12,697 nt of DNA from CAYMLQ01 sp964390795 (lineage in GTDB: Bacteria > Verrucomicrobiota > Kiritimatiellia > RFP12 > UBA1067). The stretch lies in the NCBI GenBank assembly GCA_964390795.1, contig CAYMLQ010000152.1, positions 1 to 12,697 on the forward strand, written 5' to 3'. Of the stretch, positions 6,811-12,697 are shown piece after piece; position 1 is the first letter of the stretch, and each line of letters begins with the position of its first letter. The position numbers and the translations under genes were made by a program. The notes beneath the pieces were generated by a model that searched no databases, had not been told where the DNA came from, and saw nothing but the letters and a program-made list of their open reading frames with translations.

Positions 6811-7611
6811 TCAGGTGACAGCGGTCGGCTCCTCTTTCTTACCTTTCGCCAGCTCGCGCAGGCGGATGACCCAGATGCACAACTCATACAGAATGCACAT
6901 CGGCACAGCCATGATGATCTGAGAGACCGGATCGGGCGGCGTCAGCACCATGGCGATAATGAAAATGACCACAATCGCCATGCGCCGCCGCTTGCGCAGC
7001 GCCTCGGACGGCACAAGCCCGATCCACCCCAGCACCAGCAGCAGCAACGGCATTTGGAAAGCCAGGCCAAAGGCCATAATCGTCTTAATCACGATTTCGA
7101 TGTGTTTGTCCAAGGTCAGGATCTCAACCTTGACACCCATCCAGGCGTTGACTTTCTGCAGGATCTGGAACGCGATGTCCAGGGTCGCCGCATAGGCCAT
7201 CCAGACGCCGCCGCCGAAGAGGACCGTCGAAACGACCAGGCAGAATACGATGATCGTGCGCTCGCTGTGCTTGAGCCCGGGGAAGACGAAACGCATGACA
7301 AAAAAGATCAGAGCTGGCAGACTCAGCGCCGTACCCCCCCACAGCATAATCTGCAGCAGAATATCGAATCCGGCGGTCCACGTCAGCCCCTGAATCATCT
7401 CCTTGGACTGCTGCGCCGGCGCCATCAGCCACTGGGTGATAACCGGCGCGAACGGCAGAATCACGATCTCGCAGATGAACCACGCGATCGCGCAGTGCAC
7501 CACGCAGTTTCGCAGGTCGATCAAGTGCTCCATGAACGGGCGCGGCGGATCGTTATACTCGTCCCCCGGGCTGGCCGGCTTCGGATTCAATTGAAAGCGC
7601 CCGACCTTCAT
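6811..7611 (-). CDS. tatC: TatC, core subunit of the twin-arginine protein translocase
   Basis: Six-helix inner-membrane receptor of the Tat pathway, which binds twin-arginine signal peptides and exports folded proteins. It has 266 residues, with a cytoplasmic N-terminal extension of about 25 residues before the signature FMEHLIDLR (26-34). The signal-peptide-binding Glu of the first cytoplasmic loop is E117 in FPGLKHSER, and the invariant LTPPDPVSQ (223-231) contains D227. The stretch FGLAFQMP...LRKRRR closely follows the E. coli protein. The tail is basic then acidic and polar. The ATG at 7611-7609 overlaps the stop of the preceding tatA/B gene as ATGA, so the two are translationally coupled. 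The Arg or other basic residue usually found after HLxELR is replaced by NCV, a small deviation. Confidence 0.97.
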   Translation of the reverse strand: MKVGRFQLNPKPASPGDEYNDPPRPFMEHLIDLRNCVVHCAIAWFICEIVILPFAPVITQWLMAPAQQSKEMIQGLTWTAGFDILLQIMLWGGTALSLPALIFFVMRFVFPGLKHSERTIIVFCLVVSTVLFGGGVWMAYAATLDIAFQILQKVNAWMGVKVEILTLDKHIEIVIKTIMAFGLAFQMPLLLLVLGWIGLVPSEALRKRRRMAIVVIFIIAMVLTPPDPVSQIIMAVPMCILYELCIWVIRLRELAKGKKEEPTAVT

Positions 7612-8096
7612 GCTCCGTCCTCCGCAGGCTTTTCTGCTGCGGCATCGGAAACGTGTGGCTCAACAGCCTCCCCCGCGTTCTCCGCGCTCGGCTCGGGAAC
7701 GGACTCCGCAGGCGATCCCGGCAGCGAATCGGCCGACCAGTTATCGACCTGATCCTCGTTGCCGGGATAGTCGGACATATTCGGGTAGGCGTCCTCATAT
7801 GACCCGGAAGAGGACTCGCCTTCCGCCCCCGCTCCAGATGCTGGCACCCCGTCCACATCCGATGCTGCCACAGGTGACGACGGCGTAGCAACGGGGGGCT
7901 CCTGATCCATGCTCATGATCTGATCTTTAAATTCGTCGGCCGCACGACGGAACATCTCCATCGTGCGACCGATCTTGCGGGCGATCTCAGGAAGCCTCTT
8001 CGGGCCGACCACGATCAGGACGACCACAAAGAGAACGATCCACTCGCCTGCACCCACCGAGCCGGTCAGGAACGCCACGCTAGGAAAATACGACAT
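7608..8096 (-). CDS. TatA/TatB family translocase subunit with long acidic tail
   Basis: Single-helix Tat subunit that works with TatC; TatA forms the pore and TatB the receptor partner. The protein has 162 residues from the ATG at 8096 (GGGAG nine bases upstream; an in-frame GTG at 8123 directly abutting the pal stop is less likely). A short N-terminus with G17-E18 leads into the membrane helix (about 19-31), then the hinge GPKRLP (31-36) and an amphipathic helix (37-60, RKIGRTMEMFRRAADEFK). The GPKRLP wording and the polar Glu lean to TatB, but short sequences cannot be sorted safely, and a single dual-function TatA is possible. The remaining 100 residues are a low-complexity tail rich in Asp, Glu, Ser, Pro, Ala and Gly, with almost no basic residues. 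No second tatA/B gene is in the window. Confidence 0.9.
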   Translation of the reverse strand: MSYFPSVAFLTGSVGAGEWIVLFVVVLIVVGPKRLPEIARKIGRTMEMFRRAADEFKDQIMSMDQEPPVATPSSPVAASDVDGVPASGAGAEGESSSGSYEDAYPNMSDYPGNEDQVDNWSADSLPGSPAESVPEPSAENAGEAVEPHVSDAAAEKPAEDGA

Positions 8097-8123
8097 ACCC
8101 CGAAGCTCCCGACCCCGCTCCAC

Positions 8124-8696
8124 TTATTTCTGGAATAGCGAAAACTCACCGCGGCGGTTCATCTGCCACGCGCTCTCGCCCGTTCCTGCGACCGAAGGCT
8201 TCTCTTCGCCATAGCTGCGGGTCTGAATGCGGTCCGCGGCGACGCCGAGGTTCGCCAGATAGGAGCGCACCGCCAGAGCGCGGTTCTCGCCCAGGGCGAG
8301 GTTGTACTCGTTGCTGCCGCGCTCGTCGCAATGTCCCTCGACCACCACCACGTGTCCGGCGTTCTGCAACAGGTGCTGTGCGACCGCCTCGACTTTCGAA
8401 ACCTCGGCCGGCGGCAACACATAGCTGTCGAACGCGAAATAGACCGGCGAGAACGTCACGCCCTGAACCGGCTGCAGCGTATTCTCGAAGCGGTCTCCGC
8501 TGACCAAGGCGCCGGTCGCCTCATCCATCACCTTCGGGACATCCAGCGCATTGGCAAGCTCAGGATCATTCACCAGTGAGATGTCTTTCTGCCACGGCCA
8601 GCGCCAGCCGCCCGCCTTGGTGCGGCAGCCGGTATCCATAAACAAAAGCGCGCTCATGAGCGCCACGTTGACGACGACGACGGAACGAATATGCAT
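8124..8696 (-). CDS. pal: Pal, peptidoglycan-associated OmpA-like lipoprotein
   Basis: A 190-residue outer-membrane-anchored protein that holds peptidoglycan and partners TolB in the Tol-Pal envelope-constriction system. The N-terminus has a hydrophobic signal (about 5-20) and a lipidation cysteine candidate at C24 (FMDTGC), with a poor lipobox since Asp is at -3. The OmpA C-terminal domain covers about 83-188: YFAFDSYVLPPAE (86-98), GHCDERGSNEYNLALGENRA (121-140) with the cell-wall-binding pair D124 and R139, then RSYGEEKP and NRRGEF. Length and domain fit Pal rather than larger OmpA porins. AGAGGAG lies seven bases before the ATG. It starts 21 nt after tolB, the classic partner. Confidence 0.95.
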   Translation of the reverse strand: MHIRSVVVVNVALMSALLFMDTGCRTKAGGWRWPWQKDISLVNDPELANALDVPKVMDEATGALVSGDRFENTLQPVQGVTFSPVYFAFDSYVLPPAEVSKVEAVAQHLLQNAGHVVVVEGHCDERGSNEYNLALGENRALAVRSYLANLGVAADRIQTRSYGEEKPSVAGTGESAWQMNRRGEFSLFQK

Positions 8697-8717
8697 GTGT
8701 GAACTCCTCTGAACCTT

Positions 8718-9932
8718 TTAACGATCGGACCAATCTGGTGACATCCAGTTTCCGGCAATGTTGATTAACCGTACCGCAGGATCCCCCAGAGTGTCAAGAA
8801 TGTAGAGTGTCGAACGGCTCGAACACGCCACATGGCGGCTGTCCGGCGCCCAGGTCGGATGCTCGTAATCGCCCGGCTGCGTCACCAGTTCGCACGACCC
8901 CTCGCCCGCCCGCGGGTCGACCACCGCGACCTGATAGCCGCCGCCGCGCTTGGTCGCATACACGATTTTGCCCTTGGCGCTCCAGTCCGGGTTGACATTC
9001 TCGCTGCCTTTATAGGTCAGCCGGCGGGACTGCTTCGTCGCGACGTCCACGATGTAGAGCTGCGGCGTTTTGGAGATGTCGCTCACATAGACGATGCTGC
9101 GTCCGTCCGGCGACCAGCAGGGGCTGGCCTCGACGCCGTGTTTGGTCTCGGTCAGGCGCTTCAACATCCCCGAGCCCAACGTCAGCGTGTAGAGCTCCGG
9201 ATTGCCTTGATAAGAAAGAATCAGCGCCACCCGCCCTCCATCCGGAGAGACCGCCGCGCCGGTGTTGAGCCCCTTGAACGCCGCCAAGGTGGAGCGTCCT
9301 CCGCCCACTGCGATGCGCGTGACCGAGGGGTAGCCCTGAATGAAACTGGTATAGTAGATGTCACGCCCGTTCGGCGCCCAGCGCGGGCCGACCGCAGCCA
9401 CGTTGTCGCGCGTGATCTGCACCACGCCCTGCCCGTCGGCGTCGCACAGGTAAAGATCCGCATTGTTCCTGCCCCGGCGGTTCACGAACACGATGCGCGT
9501 CTGCGCGATGCCCTTCTCCCCTGCGACCAGCCGCACGATCTCGTCCGACAGCTGGTGCGCCTGCCGACGCACTTCCGCCTGGCCCATCGAAACCTTGGCC
9601 CAGTTAAACATCTTTCCCGGCCAGGCGATCCGGCAACTGCTCTGGATACCCCCGCCCGCCTCGGCGATCGCGCCGCTGACGCTCACCGAACCGCCCGCGC
9701 CTGCCGCGGCCACCTTGAACCAACCGGAAAGCTCCAAATCGCGCTTCAGCGTCTGAATGAAGAGCTGACCGTTCGGGCCGCCCGCCTGTAGCCCCGCCAG
9801 CGAAACCGTGTCTTTTTCGGCCCCCTTTTTGACCACCGAAATCAGCGGCGGCTGAGACGCCGCCTGCGCCTGCGGGTGAGTTCCCGCCATGCCTGCCAAA
9901 ACCAAAAACGAAAGAATCAAGAATTTCTGCAT
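8718..9932 (-). CDS. tolB: TolB, periplasmic beta-propeller of the Tol-Pal system
   Basis: Periplasmic protein of 404 residues that links Pal at the outer membrane to the TolQRA motor of the inner membrane. A clear Sec signal peptide (MQKFLILSFLVLAGMAG, likely cut after AQA near 24) is followed by the N-terminal alpha/beta domain (about 28-140, with LFIQTLKRDLELSGWF) and a C-terminal propeller (about 160-404) made of repeated units of the kind 'SPDGRSIVYVSD ... LYIVDVAT ... RRLT'. At least five such units can be picked out, at about 167-205, 215-250, 250-295, 296-335 and 340-385. It is somewhat shorter than E. coli TolB (430). GGAG (9938-9941) lies five bases before the ATG, and it is the first gene after the promoter. 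tolQ, tolR and tolA are absent here; ybgF/cpoB is not seen either. Confidence 0.95.
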   Translation of the reverse strand: MQKFLILSFLVLAGMAGTHPQAQAASQPPLISVVKKGAEKDTVSLAGLQAGGPNGQLFIQTLKRDLELSGWFKVAAAGAGGSVSVSGAIAEAGGGIQSSCRIAWPGKMFNWAKVSMGQAEVRRQAHQLSDEIVRLVAGEKGIAQTRIVFVNRRGRNNADLYLCDADGQGVVQITRDNVAAVGPRWAPNGRDIYYTSFIQGYPSVTRIAVGGGRSTLAAFKGLNTGAAVSPDGGRVALILSYQGNPELYTLTLGSGMLKRLTETKHGVEASPCWSPDGRSIVYVSDISKTPQLYIVDVATKQSRRLTYKGSENVNPDWSAKGKIVYATKRGGGYQVAVVDPRAGEGSCELVTQPGDYEHPTWAPDSRHVACSSRSTLYILDTLGDPAVRLINIAGNWMSPDWSDR

Positions 9933-9956
9933 AATCGCTCCAAAAAAAGTAGCCCA

Positions 9957-9986
9957 AGTATACGCCTAACCGGGGCTCGTTCGCAA
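9957..9986 (-). promoter_or_regulatory. sigma70-type promoter of the tolB operon
   Basis: On the minus strand, TTGCGA (9986-9981) and TATACT (9962-9957) are 18 nt apart, matching 4/6 and 5/6 of the consensus -35 and -10 boxes. The predicted start is near 9950, about 18 nt before the tolB ATG, just enough to hold its ribosome site. It is the best promoter match in the window and is likely to drive the seven-gene leftward run. Confidence 0.65.
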
Positions 9987-10030
9987 GTGAAGACGCACGC
10001 GATTTCATGTTTCATTTCATCCGCGTCCTA

Positions 10031-10039
10031 TGGTAGACT
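10031..10039 (+). promoter_or_regulatory. extended -10 promoter candidate for nadA
   Basis: TGG-TAGACT fits the extended -10 pattern TGn-TATAAT (4 of 6 hexamer positions). The -35 area 17 nt upstream (TTCATT, 10011-10016) is poor, as is tolerated for extended -10 promoters. A transcript starting near 10046 would have a leader of about 28 nt before the nadA ATG. It lies back to back with the tolB promoter in the divergent gap 9933-10073. Confidence 0.35.
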
Positions 10040-10073
10040 CACCTTGAAATTGAACCCTAGGAATGCCGCACAC

Positions 10074-10976
10074 ATGACACTGCAAGAAGAGATCCGAAGC
10101 CTGCTTCGCGAACGTAACGCCGTCATCCTGGCCCACAATTACCAGCTCGGCGAAATCCAGGATATCGCCGACTTCACCGGCGACTCGCTCGAACTCGCCC
10201 GCAAGGCCACGGACATACAGGCTGCTGTAATCGTTTTCTGCGGCGTCCACTTCATGGCCGAGACCGCCGCGATCCTCAATCCCGGCAAAACCGTGCTGCT
10301 GCCCGACGCCGCCGCAGGCTGCCCCATGGCCGACATGATCACCGGCGACCAGCTCCGCGAGCTGAAAGCGAAGCACCCTGCCGCCAAAGTGCTCTGCTAC
10401 GTCAACAGCACCGCCGAGATCAAGGCGGAAAGCGACTGCTGCGTGACCTCCTCCAATGCCGTTGCCGTCGCGCAGACCTTCGCACCGGACCAGGAGATCA
10501 TCTTCGTGCCCGACCGCCACCTCGGCTCATACACAGCCGAAAAAGTGGGCCGCCCCTTCATCCTGTGGCCCGGGTTCTGCCCCACCCATGCCCGCATGAC
10601 CGAGGCCCACATCCGTACCGCACGCGCCGCCCATCCCGGAGCGCCCGTGCTGGCCCACCCGGAATGCCCCAAGCCCGTGCGCGACGCCGCCGACGCCGTG
10701 CTCTCCACAGGCGGCATGTGCCGCTCTGTCATCGGACGCCCCGAACCCGCCTTCATCATCGGAACCGAAACCGGCATCCTCCACCGCCTCCGCCAGGAGA
10801 ATCCGGAGAAGGCCTTCTACCCGCTGCTCGAGCAGGCGGTCTGCCCTAACATGAAGAAAATCACCCTTGAGAAAGTGCTCTGGAGCCTGCGCGACCTGCA
10901 GACCGTCATCACGGTTCCTGAAGCGATCGCCCTGCGCGCCAGGCGCTCGATCGATGCGATGCTGGCGATCCGTTAG
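10074..10976 (+). CDS. nadA: NadA, quinolinate synthase
   Basis: Iron-sulfur enzyme of 300 residues that condenses iminoaspartate with dihydroxyacetone phosphate to quinolinate, in de novo NAD synthesis in the cytoplasm. The three cysteine ligands of the [4Fe-4S] cluster are in expected places: C83 (AAGCPMAD), C169 (GFCPTH) and C257 (VCPNMKKIT). Other family marks are LAHNYQ (19-24), DFTGDSLELA (33-42), FCGVHFMAETA (55-65), CYVNSTAEIKA (108-118), HPEC (195-198) and STGGM (211-215). Length fits the compact, Thermotoga-like class. The ATG at 10074 fits the family N-terminus; AGGA at 10059-10062 is 11 bases upstream, a long spacing. The frame stays open upstream to 9876 but that would cover the promoters. 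nadB and nadC are not in the window. An EF-hand protein gene follows 30 nt on. Confidence 0.97.
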   Translation: MTLQEEIRSLLRERNAVILAHNYQLGEIQDIADFTGDSLELARKATDIQAAVIVFCGVHFMAETAAILNPGKTVLLPDAAAGCPMADMITGDQLRELKAKHPAAKVLCYVNSTAEIKAESDCCVTSSNAVAVAQTFAPDQEIIFVPDRHLGSYTAEKVGRPFILWPGFCPTHARMTEAHIRTARAAHPGAPVLAHPECPKPVRDAADAVLSTGGMCRSVIGRPEPAFIIGTETGILHRLRQENPEKAFYPLLEQAVCPNMKKITLEKVLWSLRDLQTVITVPEAIALRARRSIDAMLAIR

Positions 10977-11006
10977 CGCACACAAACCTCAAACAAGGAT
11001 GTGTCC

Positions 11007-12697
11007 ATGACAACACAGCAAAAGATGCCGCACACGTGGAAATTCTTTCGGTCGGGCGGACTGGATCAGGTGTTGCTCCAGAATGGCGCGGACATCGAAC
11101 ACCTCGCCTCGCTCGACCAGAAACTGTGGACGGCCCTGAGCTGTCCCACGCGCGGGCTCCGGTTCGACGCCAAAACGCTCGACCTGCTCGATACCGACAA
11201 GGACGGTCGTATCCGCGCCCCCGAACTGCTTGCGGCGATCGACTGGCTCTCCGTCCGCCTCCAGTCTCTCGACGCCTTGCTGACCGGCTCCGACACCCTG
11301 CGCCTCGCGTCGCTCAACGCCTCCACTGCCGAAGGCGCCGCCCTGCTCGCGAGCGCCAAGCGCATCCTCTCCAACCTCGGCAAAAGCGACTCCGACGCCA
11401 TCACGCTGGCGGATGTCGCCGACACCTCGAAGATCTTCGCCGAAACCCGCTTCAACGGCGACGGCATTGTCCCGACCGACGCCGCCGACGCGGCGGAAAC
11501 CCGCCAGGCCATCGCCGATATCATCGCCTCGCTCGGCGCCGAAACGGATCGCAGCGGAAAACCCGGCGTAAGCCAGGCCAAGACCGACGCCTTCTTCGCC
11601 TCCGCCGCCGCCCACCTCGCCTGGGCCTCCCGGCCAGCAGCCGAAGCGAACCTCCTGCCGCTGGGCGCTCAGACCGCCTCAGCCGCTGCCGCGCTCGCCT
11701 CCGTCCGCGCGAAACTCGACGACTACTTCACCCGCTGCCGCCTGTCGTCTTTTGATGCGCGCGCCGCCGCCCCCCTCAACCGCGCGGACGCCGACTTCGC
11801 CGCACTCGCGAACCAGGACCTCACCGACGGTCTGCCCGCCATCGCCGCCTTCCCGCTTTCAAAGGTCGCGCCCGGGCGCGACCTGCCGCTGTCCGAGGGG
11901 CTCAACCCCTACTGGGCCGACGCCGTGGCCGCCTTCACCGCCACAGCCGTCGCCCCGCTGCTCGGCGAAGACTGCACCACGCTCTCCGCCGCACAATGGA
12001 ACGCCCTCAAAGCCACGTTCGCGCCTTTTGAGGCGTGGGGCGCGGCCAAAGCCGGCATGGAGGTCGCCGGGCTGGGCACAGACCGCCTCGCCGCCCTCGC
12101 CGCCGGCAGCGCCCAGGCCGACATCACCGCGCTGATCGCTCAGGACGCGGCCCTCGAAGCCGAGAACGCGCGGATCGCCGAGGTCGACAAGCTGCTGCGC
12201 CTCACCGCGAACCTCTACACCCTGCTCAACAACTACGTGAACATGGCGCGCCTCTACGACCCCAAAGCCTGCGCCATTTTCCGCGTCGGCACGCTCTACA
12301 TGGACGCGCGCGCCACCAGCCTCTGCTTCCACGTGGACGACCTCGGCTCGCACGCGACGCAGGCCGCCGCCAGCAAGTGCTGCCTCGCCTACTGCATGCT
12401 CAAGCGGGTCGGCACGAGCGAGACGCGCCTCATCTGCGCCGCCTTCACCGCCGGCTTCGCGCAAACCCTCTGGGTCGGCCGCAACGGCCTCTTCTACGAC
12501 CTCGACGGCAAAGATTGGGACGCCACCATCATCAAAATGGTGGACAACTCCATCAGCATCAAAGAGGCCTTCTGGGATCCCTGGCGCAAAATCGCCGCCA
12601 TGGTCGGCGGCCAAGTCAGGAAGCTGCTGCTCGCCAAGCAGGACGCCGCTCTGACCGGCGCCGCCAAACGCATCGAGACCGCCGGCGCGGCCCCGGC
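11007..12697 (+). CDS. large EF-hand protein of unknown function (C-terminus missing)
   Basis: An open frame of 563 codons with no stop runs off the window edge. AAGGA ends seven bases before the ATG at 11007. Near the N-terminus, residues 62-73 read DTDKDGRIRAPE, a canonical EF-hand calcium loop: D62, D64, D66, G67, I69 and E73 are all in place. A second, degenerate loop is RFNGDGIVPTDA (148-159), which keeps N and D but lacks the first Asp and last Glu. The middle (about 195-400) is Ala-rich and helical, and 380-405 may be a coiled coil. The region 400-540 is denser in aromatic, Cys and charged residues, with cysteines at 422, 440, 458, 459, 463 and 477, and FYDLDGKDWDATIIK (496-510), which looks like a conserved core. 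No signal peptide or membrane helix is evident in the visible part. I know no named family; similar proteins may exist as hypothetical entries. It follows nadA by 30 nt and is probably co-transcribed. Confidence 0.85.
   Translation, partial: MTTQQKMPHTWKFFRSGGLDQVLLQNGADIEHLASLDQKLWTALSCPTRGLRFDAKTLDLLDTDKDGRIRAPELLAAIDWLSVRLQSLDALLTGSDTLRLASLNASTAEGAALLASAKRILSNLGKSDSDAITLADVADTSKIFAETRFNGDGIVPTDAADAAETRQAIADIIASLGAETDRSGKPGVSQAKTDAFFASAAAHLAWASRPAAEANLLPLGAQTASAAAALASVRAKLDDYFTRCRLSSFDARAAAPLNRADADFAALANQDLTDGLPAIAAFPLSKVAPGRDLPLSEGLNPYWADAVAAFTATAVAPLLGEDCTTLSAAQWNALKATFAPFEAWGAAKAGMEVAGLGTDRLAALAAGSAQADITALIAQDAALEAENARIAEVDKLLRLTANLYTLLNNYVNMARLYDPKACAIFRVGTLYMDARATSLCFHVDDLGSHATQAAASKCCLAYCMLKRVGTSETRLICAAFTAGFAQTLWVGRNGLFYDLDGKDWDATIIKMVDNSISIKEAFWDPWRKIAAMVGGQVRKLLLAKQDAALTGAAKRIETAGAAP

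Noticed and set aside
6613..7752. 379-codon plus-strand open frame opposite hisB and tatC
   Set aside because: It is antisense to two unmistakable genes, is rich in His, Gln, Arg and Pro as expected of the opposite strand of GC-rich genes, and has no family resemblance.
8832..9791. 319-codon plus-strand open frame opposite tolB
   Set aside because: Arg- and Ala-rich antisense shadow of a clear tolB; no independent ribosome site or motif.
9876..10073. 66-residue N-terminal extension of nadA
   Set aside because: It would overlap the tolB start and both promoters, and does not resemble NadA N-termini, which begin close to the ATG at 10074.
11859..12614. 251-codon minus-strand open frame opposite the EF-hand gene
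   Set aside because: Its Gly-, Val- and Glu-rich composition is typical of the complement of Ala/Asp-rich coding DNA; the plus frame has the EF-hand and a ribosome site.
1..12697. Phage, transposon, toxin-antitoxin, defence or CRISPR system
   Set aside because: No transposase, integrase, nuclease, direct-repeat array or tRNA-associated junction was found; apart from two orphan genes everything fits core metabolism, envelope or signalling.

Overview
This 12.7 kb window is dense, GC-rich (roughly 60% by eye) bacterial chromosome with short intergenic gaps and long open frames on both strands in every gene. TolB, Pal and Tat genes imply a cell with an outer membrane and a Tat export route. HisA/HisB, NadA and an inositol-monophosphatase end are ordinary housekeeping genes. 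No rRNA, tRNA, insertion sequence, phage gene or CRISPR array was seen. The lineage cannot be fixed from the sequence. The layout and the uncharacterised EF-hand protein at the right end would fit a Gram-negative group outside the well-studied Proteobacteria, perhaps of the Planctomycetes-Verrucomicrobia kind, but this is only an impression.

Left part (1-4100, plus strand): the 3' end of an inositol-monophosphatase-family gene is followed by a possible intrinsic terminator. A tight four-gene unit then begins: a CorA-type divalent-cation transporter, a six-helix membrane protein of unknown function, an OmpR/PhoB-class response regulator, and a membrane sensor histidine kinase whose start lies inside the regulator gene. 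The gaps of 11 and 32 nt and the overlap of 23 nt suggest one transcript, so the two-component system may control, or sense the result of, the transport and membrane functions encoded upstream.

Middle part (4109-9932, minus strand): seven genes read leftward from a good sigma70-like promoter near 9957-9986, in the order tolB, pal, tatA/B-like, tatC, hisB, hisA, M16 peptidase. tolB and pal encode the periplasmic and outer-membrane part of the Tol-Pal envelope system, without tolQRA. tatA/B and tatC form a two-component Tat translocase. hisB and hisA are two non-consecutive histidine-pathway enzymes. The last gene is a processing-peptidase-like zinc protease. The largest gap in the run is between hisB and hisA and is filled by an inverted repeat of the TTCAGGG type.

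Right part (9933-12697): a 141-nt divergent promoter region separates tolB from nadA (quinolinate synthase, plus strand). Only 30 nt after nadA begins a long open frame that runs off the window (at least 563 codons). It has a canonical EF-hand calcium loop near its N-terminus, a second degenerate one, and a motif-rich C-terminal part. This protein and the six-helix membrane protein are the least explained genes here and the best candidates for something undescribed.
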